DNA of 64,000 nucleotides, taken from Anabaena minutissima FACHB-250 (GTDB taxonomy: Bacteria > Cyanobacteriota > Cyanobacteriia > Cyanobacteriales > Nostocaceae). Below are positions 1 through 7,741 of this stretch, piece after piece; the first letter of the stretch is position 1, and the number at the start of each line of letters is the position of its first letter. The DNA is taken from positions 1-64,000 of the forward strand of contig NZ_JACJRG010000009.1 of assembly GCF_014697125.1 (NCBI RefSeq). Direction: 5' to 3'. The translations under genes and the position numbers were made by a program. The notes beneath the pieces were generated by a model. The model worked only from the letters and a program-made list of their open reading frames with translations, was not told the DNA's origin and ran no database searches.

Positions 1-184
1 TTCAAAGAAGAGGTGAAAAGAGAAACTACAGTACACAACGTGTAAAATTTAACTCTCATTCTTCTGCTTAATTTTTTGTTACATACTTGTAAAATTTCAC
101 CACGACTTACTTAACCCAGCGAAAAAGATTAGCAAGGCTTACTTTCCAACCCCTACCCAAAGAGTTCGTCATCTATTACAACGA

Positions 185-2341
185 GTGACTCGACGCTTTC
201 CTTTTTTTGCCCAACAGAGTGCTTCTGACTGTGGTGCAGCTTGTCTAGTGATGGTGGCGCGTTATTGGGGTAAGCAATTTAGTGTAAACCGCTTGCGAGA
301 TATTGCCAATGTTGACCGCAATGGGGCATCTCTGCGGGGGTTAACAGTAGCGGCGGAAAGTTTAGGCTTGAATACTAAGCCTGTGAAAGCTAGTTTTAAT
401 CAATTGGCGAAGCAAAAACTACCTGCTATTGTCCATTGGGAAGGGAAACATTATATCGTTGTCTATGAAATTAACAGTAAACACGTAATTGTTGCCGATC
501 CTGCTATTGGTCAACGCACTCTGACACATCGACAATTTCAAGCAGACTGGACTGGTTATGCACTGTTATTAGAACCTACAGCTTTATTTAAAGATTCTCA
601 AGAAATTACCACTCCATTCTGGCAATTTTTTGAGTTAGTAAAGCCTCATTCTGTAGTGATTTTGGAAGTATTTATTGCTTCCATTTTTATTCAGATATTT
701 GGACTAATTACCCCGCTATTTACTCAGTTAATTTTAGATAGCGTAGTAGTACAAGGTTCGCAACTCACCTTAACGGCAGTAGGGTTGGGTTTGATGATTT
801 TTAGCCTGTTTCGTGTAGCCATAACTGGTTTAAGGCAATATCTTTTAGACCACACTGCTAATAGGATAGATGTTGCCTTAGTGGTAGCATTTATTCGGCA
901 CGTTTTGCAGCTACGTTTGAATTTTTTTGAAACCCGTTATGTAGGAGATATTATTTCTCGCCTACAAGAAAATAATAAAATCAAAAGATTTCTTTCTGGG
1001 GAGGCATTATCAATTGTCCTCGATTTAATTACTGTTGTGATTTATCTAGGATTAATGTTTTGGTACAGTTGGCGCATGGCTTTGCTATCTTTGATAATTG
1101 TGCCGCCATTTTTCTTATTAGCGTTGATAGCAACACCATTTTTACAAAGGATTTCTAGAGAAATATTTCAGACTGTAGCGAAAGAAAGTAGTTATTTAAT
1201 TGAAGCACTGACTGGTATACGTACTATCAAATCGACAGCAGTAGAGCAAACTGTGCGTTGGCACTGGGAAGAGTTATTACAAAAGTCAGTCAAAACCAGT
1301 TTTTCTGGACAAATGATTGGCAATCGATTACAAATTTTTAGTAATACGATTGAAGCTGTTGTATCTACTGCCTTATTGTGGTATGGAGCATATTTAGTCA
1401 TTGAACAGCAATTAACCATTGGGCAACTAGTAGCATTTAATATGTTGTTGGGTAATATTATTCGCCCTTTTCAAAGATTAACTGTGCTGTGGAATGAGTT
1501 ACAGGAAGTGATTATTGCTGCTGAACGTATTAATGATGTATTAGACACAGAGTTAGAAGAAGATTTAAGAATAGAAATAAAGCAAAATTTACCGATAATT
1601 AAAGGCAATATTTGCTTTGAAAGTGTCACATTTCGTTATCATACAGAAAGCGATCTAAATATTTTAGAAAATCTGAGTTTCACAATAAAATCGGGACAGA
1701 TGGTTGCTTTAGTAGGGCGTAGTGGTTCGGGGAAAACAACGATTTCTAAGTTGGTTTTAGGTTTGTATCCGCCTACAGATGGCAGAATCTTAATTGATGG
1801 TCATGATATGACTAATATCTCGTTGCATTCTCTACGTCAGCAGGTGGGAGTAGTTGATCAAGATACTTTTTTGTTTGGGAATACAATCCGAGAAAATATT
1901 AATTTGGCACATCCTCAAGCAAGTTTAGCTGAGATTATGGAGGCTGCTAAATTAGCTGGTGCAGATGAGTTTATTCAAAAGTTGCCTATGGGTTATGAAA
2001 CTCAAATTGGTGAAGGTGGTGGGTTATTATCTGGTGGACAAAGGCAAAGAATTGCGATCGCAAGGGCTTTGTTAGGTAATCCTCGATTGTTGATTTTAGA
2101 TGAGGCTACTTCTCATCTTGATACTGAGTCAGAGAGAATTATTCAACAGAATTTGAAACCTATTCTTCAGGGAAGAACTTCTTTAGTAATTGCCCATCGT
2201 CTGTCTACTATCAAAAATGCAGATTTGATTTTGGTTTTAGATCGAGGTGTGTTGATTGAAAGTGGTAATCATGAAGAGTTGATGGCGAAGCGTGGAAATT
2301 ATTTTTATCTCAATCAGAAGCAATTTGGAGGTAGAGATTAA
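185..2341 (+). CDS. C39-peptidase-containing ABC transporter (peptide processing and export)
   Basis: This 718-residue protein is an inner-membrane bacteriocin-type exporter (PCAT) that cuts double-glycine leaders and exports the mature peptide. The N-terminal C39 domain keeps the catalytic Cys16 (SDCGAACL), His89 (HYIVVY) and Asp105 (VADP). A six-helix ABC membrane domain spans roughly residues 150-430. The ATPase domain has Walker A GRSGSGKTT, signature LSGGQRQRIAIARA and Walker B LLILDEATS. The start is a GTG with a poor ribosome-binding site. The frame stays open upstream to base 53, and the stretch from about 122 reads like the linker found before C39 in longer (~1000 aa) cyanobacterial exporters, so the true start or an N-terminal loss is uncertain. 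The next gene is its HlyD adaptor, and the likely substrate is encoded at 6769-6936. Confidence 0.92.
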   Translation: MTRRFPFFAQQSASDCGAACLVMVARYWGKQFSVNRLRDIANVDRNGASLRGLTVAAESLGLNTKPVKASFNQLAKQKLPAIVHWEGKHYIVVYEINSKHVIVADPAIGQRTLTHRQFQADWTGYALLLEPTALFKDSQEITTPFWQFFELVKPHSVVILEVFIASIFIQIFGLITPLFTQLILDSVVVQGSQLTLTAVGLGLMIFSLFRVAITGLRQYLLDHTANRIDVALVVAFIRHVLQLRLNFFETRYVGDIISRLQENNKIKRFLSGEALSIVLDLITVVIYLGLMFWYSWRMALLSLIIVPPFFLLALIATPFLQRISREIFQTVAKESSYLIEALTGIRTIKSTAVEQTVRWHWEELLQKSVKTSFSGQMIGNRLQIFSNTIEAVVSTALLWYGAYLVIEQQLTIGQLVAFNMLLGNIIRPFQRLTVLWNELQEVIIAAERINDVLDTELEEDLRIEIKQNLPIIKGNICFESVTFRYHTESDLNILENLSFTIKSGQMVALVGRSGSGKTTISKLVLGLYPPTDGRILIDGHDMTNISLHSLRQQVGVVDQDTFLFGNTIRENINLAHPQASLAEIMEAAKLAGADEFIQKLPMGYETQIGEGGGLLSGGQRQRIAIARALLGNPRLLILDEATSHLDTESERIIQQNLKPILQGRTSLVIAHRLSTIKNADLILVLDRGVLIESGNHEELMAKRGNYFYLNQKQFGGRD

Positions 2342-2390
2342 GAATCGGCACGTAGGGGGGAGGGAGCAGGGAGTTTTTTTAAGAGGGACT

Positions 2391-3914
2391 ATGACGAATT
2401 TATGGAATGCTAGGGTGACAGATCAAGTTGAGCAGGAGGAGTTAAGCCAGGAAGAGGTAATATCTCCACCGATAGTGGAAGCTAATACAGATTGGTCTTT
2501 TGCCACTAAGGATTTATTGGATAGTGTACCGCAGGTTTGGACTAGGGGGTTACTGTATTTTTTGGTGGTGTTTGTGTCTGTAGTTTTACCTTGGGCGATG
2601 CTATCTCAGGTAGATGAAACAGGAACGGCCGCGGGTAGAATTGAACCTCAAGGTAAAACAATTAGGTTAGATAGTGCGGTTTCTGGAACGGTGAAGGAAA
2701 TTCGAGTAAAAGAGGGTGAGGCAGTTAATCAAGGACAGACTATACTGTTGTTAGATACAGATTTAATTCAGGCAGAATTACGACAAATACAGGATAAATT
2801 AGAAGGGCAATTAAACAGGCGATCGCAGTTAAATTCATCTCAGAATCAGTTGGTAGTTGCTTTCACTACTCAGCAGCAACAAAATCAGTCTCAAGCATTA
2901 GAAAAACAGTCCCAAATAGACCAAGCAGGTCAAAACTTAATTGCTTTAACTAATGCCTATGAATTACAGAAAGAAGAAAAAATGACTCAGGTAAATCAGG
3001 CTAGACAAAATTTTGAGCATAGTAAAACAGCAAGTAATTTAATGCAGAGTAGTTTAGCGATCGCCCAACAAGAACAAACCAGATATCGTAAACTGTATCA
3101 AGAGGGAGTCATCCCAGAAATTAATTTTGTGGAAAAGCAAGAAATAGCGAAAGAAAAACAAAAATTGTTTGAACAAAGCCAGTCAGATATTCAACAAGCC
3201 AAGCTACGTGTAGCGGAACAGCAGAGTAGTTATGAGCGAATTGTCAAACAAGGAAAAGCAGATATTATCCAAGCACAATTACGCCTGAATGAACAACAAC
3301 GCAGTTATCAAACCTTAACTCGTTCGGCTCAGTTAGCTTTGTTACGAATTGAGGAACAGCAAAAGAATCTCCAAACAGAAATTACCACACTCAATGCAGA
3401 AATTGCCCAAACTCAAAGACAGATTGAAAGTTTAAATATTCAATTAGCACAACGGGAATTGAAAGCACCGGAGAGAGGGAGTATATTTCAATTACCTATT
3501 GCCAAAGCTGGTGCTGTAGTTGAACCGGGAACAATGGTGGCAGAAATAGCGCCTGTTGGTTCAGCATTAATAATTCGAGCGCAAATGCCAACTACAGAAA
3601 GTGGTTCTTTGCGGAAAGGATTAGCAGTTAAACTCAAGTTTGATGCTTATCCTTTCCAAAAGTATGGTGTAGTAGTAGGAGAATTAATTGATATTTCTCC
3701 TACTACTACAGAAGTGGATACTGCTAATGGAAAAGTTGCAGCTTATAACTTAGAAATTGCTCTCAAACAGCATTGTATTAAGAGCGATAATAAGTGCATT
3801 CCTCTGCGCCCAGGAGAGACAGCAAGAGCGGAAGTAATTGTGCGTCAAAGACGAATTATTGATTTTCTACTTGACCCATTTAGACAATTACAAGCCGGTG
3901 GTTTTAAGTTGTAG
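2391..3914 (+). CDS. HlyD-family membrane fusion (adaptor) protein
   Basis: The 507-residue protein is a periplasmic adaptor that links the upstream ABC exporter to an outer-membrane channel. It has one N-terminal membrane span near residues 45-70 (GLLYFLVVFVSVVLPWAML). A split biotinyl-lipoyl-like domain follows (ISGTVKEI-like motif VSGTVKEIRVKEGEAV). A long Gln-rich coiled coil spans about 125-360, and the beta-barrel half (APERGSIFQLP) lies after it. The ATG at 2391 is preferred because AAGAGGG lies just upstream; the open frame extends 33 codons further but overlaps the transporter gene. The gap of 49 bases to the transporter indicates co-transcription. Confidence 0.93.
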   Translation: MTNLWNARVTDQVEQEELSQEEVISPPIVEANTDWSFATKDLLDSVPQVWTRGLLYFLVVFVSVVLPWAMLSQVDETGTAAGRIEPQGKTIRLDSAVSGTVKEIRVKEGEAVNQGQTILLLDTDLIQAELRQIQDKLEGQLNRRSQLNSSQNQLVVAFTTQQQQNQSQALEKQSQIDQAGQNLIALTNAYELQKEEKMTQVNQARQNFEHSKTASNLMQSSLAIAQQEQTRYRKLYQEGVIPEINFVEKQEIAKEKQKLFEQSQSDIQQAKLRVAEQQSSYERIVKQGKADIIQAQLRLNEQQRSYQTLTRSAQLALLRIEEQQKNLQTEITTLNAEIAQTQRQIESLNIQLAQRELKAPERGSIFQLPIAKAGAVVEPGTMVAEIAPVGSALIIRAQMPTTESGSLRKGLAVKLKFDAYPFQKYGVVVGELIDISPTTTEVDTANGKVAAYNLEIALKQHCIKSDNKCIPLRPGETARAEVIVRQRRIIDFLLDPFRQLQAGGFKL

Positions 3915-4205
3915 TGGACTGTTAACTAAAAATCAAAAGCATACAAGCCACTAAATTTATTTATGGGATTCAATAAAATATTTAATTACAAGATTTACGC
4001 AAGTATCAAAATCGATGTAGGGTGCGTGACGCTATCAGTCTCATGACTACATTCAAAGACTTTAGCAGCGTCACACAACGGCAATAAAGCGGGAGGAAAA
4101 TCCACACTGCTTTTTGCCTCCCATACATAAAAAATATGCCAGTTGCGTAAGTTCTCAATTAAATATTTCCTGTAAAATTTCATTGATAGAATGCGGAGAA
4201 ATATT

Positions 4206-4943
4206 GTGTCACAATCTATGAATATCACCAATAATGATCTTGTGCAGCAAATAAAAATATCAGGTCATATACCTGATATTATTCAGCAGATTATCATGCG
4301 GAGAATCATTGAAACATCTGCGGCTGAATTAGGTCTTAAAATAGAGATAGAAGAACTACAAAAAGCAGCAGATCAAATGCGATTGCTGAATAATCTCCTC
4401 AACGCTGAAGAGACTTGGAAATGGCTAAAAAAGCATCATTTATCTTTAGATGATTTTGAACACATTGTCTATATAAATTTACTTTCTAGTAAGCTGACCG
4501 CTCACTTATTTACAAATCCGGTCGAACCATATTTTTATGAGCGTCAACTAGATTATCAGGGTGCAGTGATGTATGAGGTGATGTTAGATGATGAAGATTT
4601 AGCTTGGGAACTTTTTTATGCAATTAAAGAAGATGAAATCAGCTTCTTTGATGTTGCTCACAAATATATTCAAGATGTGGAATTACGCCGTAAATGTGGG
4701 TATATGGGGTTAGTCCATCGTCAAGATTTAAGTGTGGAAGTTTCTACTGCTGTGTTTGCAGCTAAACCCCCACAGCTTTTAAAACCTATTGTGACAGCCA
4801 AAGGTGTGCATTTAATTTTTGTAGAGGAGATTGTGCAAAGACAGCTAGATGAGAAGTTGCATCAAGAAATTTCTGCACAGTTATATTATGAATGGCTCAA
4901 AACCCAAAGTGAGCAAGTTGAACTTACTTTTCAGCTTGATTAG
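4206..4943 (+). CDS. SurA/PpiC-like peptidylprolyl isomerase of export cassette
   Basis: The protein of about 245 residues resembles SurA/PpiC isomerases that accompany C39 exporter plus HlyD pairs in cyanobacteria. The N-terminal half is helical (SurA-N like). The C-terminal part (about 145-235) contains rotamase-like motifs, including FDVAHKYIQD, CGYMGLVHR and KPIVTAKGVHLIFVEE. No signal peptide or membrane span is visible, so a cytoplasmic chaperone or isomerase role on the exported peptide is inferred. GTG at 4206 is chosen because GGAG lies 7 bases upstream; ATG codons at 4191 and 4218 are in frame but lack a clear ribosome-binding site. It is the third gene of the + strand cassette, about 290 bases after hlyD. 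Confidence 0.75.
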   Translation: MSQSMNITNNDLVQQIKISGHIPDIIQQIIMRRIIETSAAELGLKIEIEELQKAADQMRLLNNLLNAEETWKWLKKHHLSLDDFEHIVYINLLSSKLTAHLFTNPVEPYFYERQLDYQGAVMYEVMLDDEDLAWELFYAIKEDEISFFDVAHKYIQDVELRRKCGYMGLVHRQDLSVEVSTAVFAAKPPQLLKPIVTAKGVHLIFVEEIVQRQLDEKLHQEISAQLYYEWLKTQSEQVELTFQLD

Positions 4944-5222
4944 TGATACCAATTCACTAAAATCATGAAACAGATCCAAGTCCAGAAGCCGTTGTAAAAT
5001 ATAGATTTGCTAATTTTGAATTTTGAATTGGTATGAGTGGTAGTAGGGTGCGTCAATATGAATAATCCATTATTGCCGTTGTGTTAGCACCCACTAACCA
5101 AAGCTTTCGGTGTGTTAGGCGTAAGCCATAACACACCTACATTTTTAGCTATAACAGAAAGATATATTGTCAAACGCCCAACCCACAAAGGTATGGGATT
5201 TTACGCTCGATCAATAAAACGA
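4943..5222. repeat. Convergent intergenic region with dispersed palindromes
   Basis: This gap separates the convergent isomerase and TPR genes. It begins with an inverted repeat (GATACCAATTCAC at about 4946 and GAATTGGTATGAG near 5024) of a type scattered through filamentous cyanobacterial genomes. A second element near 5047-5145 carries GGTGCGT and GGTGTGTTAGGCGTAAGCC arms. It may also serve as a bidirectional terminator. No gene is seen. Confidence 0.5.
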
Positions 5223-6572
5223 CTAAACCATAATTGTTTCTGCGGCTTTCTTCAACTCAGAGGAGGCTTCTGGTATGTAAGAAGTTGTCGGTTGATCGGC
5301 TATAATTTCTTGCTGTTCTCGTAATTCTGATAAGCGGATATTGCTCCATTGGGTAAGAGCTAAATCCCCCAAACGCGGAGCTAATTTATGCAGTCGCTCT
5401 ACAGCAGAAATAGCAAGTTGATCTATTTGTATGGCAGCCAGATAACAATCACAAGCTATATCTATTTCACCTAGTTGCTCATGACATTGACCTGCCATAA
5501 ACCAAGCGATCTCTGTTCCTGGTGGCCCTAGTCTGGCTGCGGAACGATACATCTGAGCAGCTGCTGCTATTTTACCCTGCTTGATGTAAATTTCTCCCAA
5601 CTCTAGACGGTATCTAGGATCTAATTTATCCATCTGGGTGAGTTTTTGCGATCGCTCTTCGGCTAAATCTATATCACCAAGCCACAAAGCTTCTTTCGTT
5701 CGACTCTCAAAAACTATATTGAGATTTTCATCAGCTACTATTTTTTCATTGTCATTACTAGCAATTGAAATTAATCTATTTCCATAAGATTCACTCAGAT
5801 CCATTTCCTGAATAACTTGCGCTCTTTCATTCTTGATAAGCGGTACAAAAACCACGGCTCGGTAATAAATACTCTGTAGGCGAGTATAGGTAAACTCATC
5901 CAAAAACAATTTTAAATTCTTCAGCTCTTGGGTAGCTATTTCCCGCCAATATTCTGCCTTGGCTAAATTCCTAAATGTTTTTGCATATTGCACTACCAAC
6001 TGTAGAGCAGCACTAAATTTTGTTTGAGTTCCAGATGGAGCATAATTAGCAATTAGTTCCAATTCACTTAAGTTTTGAAGTGTGCCAGAGTCAAGATTAA
6101 TCATTAAACTACACATGGATCGGGAAAAAGCCAAGGCTGCCAATATAGGATCTTGCGCTATTTCTGAAGCTGACATCTCCGGTACATATTCTAATACCGC
6201 CTCATCTAAACATAGGCTTTTTAACAGACTTATCACCCTGAACTTAGTAAAGCTTTGTAGTTCTTGATAGTGTGTCAAATATTCACATAGCTTATGCCAT
6301 CTTTCTGTGCGTAATTCAGTGGGTAGTTCTAAAGGATTTTTAACTTGATACTGTAATAAGCCAGTTTCCCTTAACAGACTTTCTCTAAAGGATGGAGGAA
6401 GATTAACCTGAATATTATGGTGAACTGGCCCTGCGTTAATAGGTTTTTCACTAACTAAATTACAATAATTAAACTCAATTCCATAGAGATGAAATGCACC
6501 AATATTAGAGTCACCTAAATCAATATATGGTCGATTTAACCAATTTACAGGTAAACTATTCAGCATCGACAT
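5223..6572 (-). CDS. TPR-like protein of the peptide locus, function unknown
   Basis: This 449-residue protein is not assigned to a named family. The C-terminal half (about 290-420) has tetratricopeptide-like helical pairs (LGDIDLAEERSQKL, YIKQGKIAAAAQMYRSAARLGP, HEQLGEIDIACDCYLAAIQID), suggesting a protein- or peptide-binding scaffold. The N-terminal part lacks a signal peptide or recognisable catalytic motif. The start is supported by a strong AGGAAA-containing site (GGAGGAAATTTTATT before ATG). It lies 196 bases downstream of the double-glycine peptide gene on the same strand, with a hairpin between them. It is convergent to the exporter cassette. A role in maturation, binding or immunity for the peptide is inferred from position only. 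Confidence 0.75.
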   Translation of the reverse strand: MSMLNSLPVNWLNRPYIDLGDSNIGAFHLYGIEFNYCNLVSEKPINAGPVHHNIQVNLPPSFRESLLRETGLLQYQVKNPLELPTELRTERWHKLCEYLTHYQELQSFTKFRVISLLKSLCLDEAVLEYVPEMSASEIAQDPILAALAFSRSMCSLMINLDSGTLQNLSELELIANYAPSGTQTKFSAALQLVVQYAKTFRNLAKAEYWREIATQELKNLKLFLDEFTYTRLQSIYYRAVVFVPLIKNERAQVIQEMDLSESYGNRLISIASNDNEKIVADENLNIVFESRTKEALWLGDIDLAEERSQKLTQMDKLDPRYRLELGEIYIKQGKIAAAAQMYRSAARLGPPGTEIAWFMAGQCHEQLGEIDIACDCYLAAIQIDQLAISAVERLHKLAPRLGDLALTQWSNIRLSELREQQEIIADQPTTSYIPEASSELKKAAETIMV

Positions 6573-6652
6573 AATAAAATTTCCTCCACAATAAAAATTT
6601 AAAAATTACCTAAAATTTGTTACTTTCCTCTTCACTAGTGATTTTGATGAAA

Positions 6653-6692
6653 TTTATCCACAACAGCAATTTTTAGTGTTGTTGTGGATAAA
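6653..6692 (-). terminator. Hairpin between peptide gene and TPR gene (attenuator-like)
   Basis: TTTATCCACAACA (6653-6665) and TGTTGTGGATAAA (6680-6692) form a perfect 13-bp stem with a 14-base loop. It lies about 75 bases after the peptide stop codon and 80 bases before the TPR start. No long U-run follows on the minus strand, so it is more likely to stabilise the peptide mRNA or cause partial termination than to act as a strong terminator. This arrangement is common where a small peptide must be made in excess of its partner protein. Confidence 0.6.
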
Positions 6693-6768
6693 ATCAATGT
6701 TGTTTTAGAAAATGAGTTCCATTTTTATGGTTCTCAAAACTGCATCAAATATTCTTCGATACAGATTC

Positions 6769-6936
6769 TTAAAACACGTGTTGAACACACCAACAAGCCT
6801 TACGAGCAGCAAGACCTCCACGTAAGCTTTTGAAAGCAACAATAGCTGCGGAATTGCCTTGTGCAGCTTCAGCTTTCAGGTCAATGATTTCTGGTTTACT
6901 TTCAATGTTTAGTTGGTTGATTTTAATTTCAGCCAT
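6769..6936 (-). CDS. Double-glycine leader peptide, candidate bacteriocin/RiPP precursor
   Basis: This 55-residue gene encodes a candidate exported peptide. It starts MAEIKINQLNIES, continues with an acidic, helical leader and ends the leader with SLRGG (Gly40-Gly41). The predicted 14-residue core is LAARKACWCVQHVF, holding two cysteines around a tryptophan and a histidine. A clear ribosome-binding site (AAGGA, 9 bases before ATG) supports expression. The double-glycine site matches the specificity of the C39 exporter encoded 4.4 kb away on the opposite strand. The next gene on its own strand is the TPR protein. No lanthipeptide, YcaO or radical SAM enzyme is adjacent. I do not recognise the peptide family, and its assignment as substrate is inferred from sequence and context. 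Confidence 0.8.
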   Translation of the reverse strand: MAEIKINQLNIESKPEIIDLKAEAAQGNSAAIVAFKSLRGGLAARKACWCVQHVF

Positions 6937-7293
6937 TGGATTAATTCCTTGTTAGTAAAGTTATGTTGATGGAAAATTGAGCTTTATTTCTCTCTTCCCA
7001 TGACTATAATTGCGGATTATTTTATTTAATTCAATATCTATTAGCACAAAAAAGTAACATAACTATTGCATTTTTTTGCTATGGAGAAAGCCTTTTAATC
7101 TACCTTATTGCTGGCTACAAAGCCTTTAATTAATTGCTAATCAACCTATTGAAAATGAGAATTTGTTAAGGCAAAGTGTGTTAGCAATAAAGCAAAATTA
7201 CTGTATTTAAGCTCTTTTTATATTTCACTTAAGTGTAAGGTGTGCAAGATGCGTGTCATGCTCATGCTGAAAAACCTTGACGATAACCAACAC
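6937..7293 (-). promoter_or_regulatory. AT-rich upstream region of the peptide gene
   Basis: This 357-base stretch between the truncated receiver gene and the peptide gene has no coding frame I can support. It is very AT-rich and presumably carries the peptide promoter. A possible -10-like TATAGT occurs about 65 bases before the ATG, with TTGAAT 20 bases upstream of it, which is a long spacer. Near-repeats ATTAAAGGCTTTGTAG and GATTAAAAGGCTTTCTC (in minus-strand sense) could be regulator sites. Confidence 0.3.
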
Positions 7294-7560
7294 CTAACCC
7301 AAAAGAATTGAAGCGATCGCTCCTGCTTGTTCTGGTATAGATAAATCCATGACAATTAAGTCAAATTCACAATCTGCAATCTTCAACAAAGCATCAGCTG
7401 CGGTTTTAGCTCTAGCGATCGCTGCTGTAGGATATTGTTTTTGTAGTACGTTGACCGTTCCCGTTAAAATTAACTGATGGTCATCAATGATGAGAATCTT
7501 TAATGTTGATGACGGCGTTAAATCTAGACTCATCAAATCATCCGTATAATTCTCAAACAT
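7294..7560 (-). pseudogene. Truncated receiver domain of a NarL-type response regulator
   Basis: The 88-codon frame encodes the first two-thirds of a receiver domain: KILIIDDHQLIL holds the acidic pocket and DLIVMDLSIPEQ the phospho-acceptor Asp. The protein then ends after GAIASILLG. The final beta strands, the conserved Lys and the whole LuxR-type DNA-binding domain are missing, and no continuation is visible in other frames downstream. It is therefore a remnant, or at most a stand-alone partial receiver. It lies directly upstream of the double-glycine peptide gene, so it may be what is left of the local regulator. An alternative ATG is at 7533. Confidence 0.65.
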
Positions 7561-7741
7561 ATTCTTTTTATAATGAATTATCGTATTACATTGTCTTTAC
7601 TTATGATTTCATTGTTACGCATCTGTGCGTTATTTAATACATAAAATTTTAATATGGGTATAGGGTATGGGGCATTGGTGTTTAATTACGAATTACGAAT
7701 TACGTTAGTGTAGCGGGGCGCAGCCCATTACGAATTACGAA
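7561..7741. repeat. Intergenic repeats of ATTACGAATTACG type
   Basis: Copies of the nonamer-like unit ATTACGAATTACG flank a small GTAGCGGGGCGCAGCCC palindrome between 7685 and 7745. Similar units occur at 13520, 16140-16165, 30305 and 30437, so this is a dispersed repeat family. No gene is seen. Confidence 0.5.

Noticed and set aside
3995..4231. 78-codon minus-strand frame between hlyD and the isomerase
   Set aside because: It runs through intergenic sequence and the isomerase start, with no motif or ribosome-binding site.
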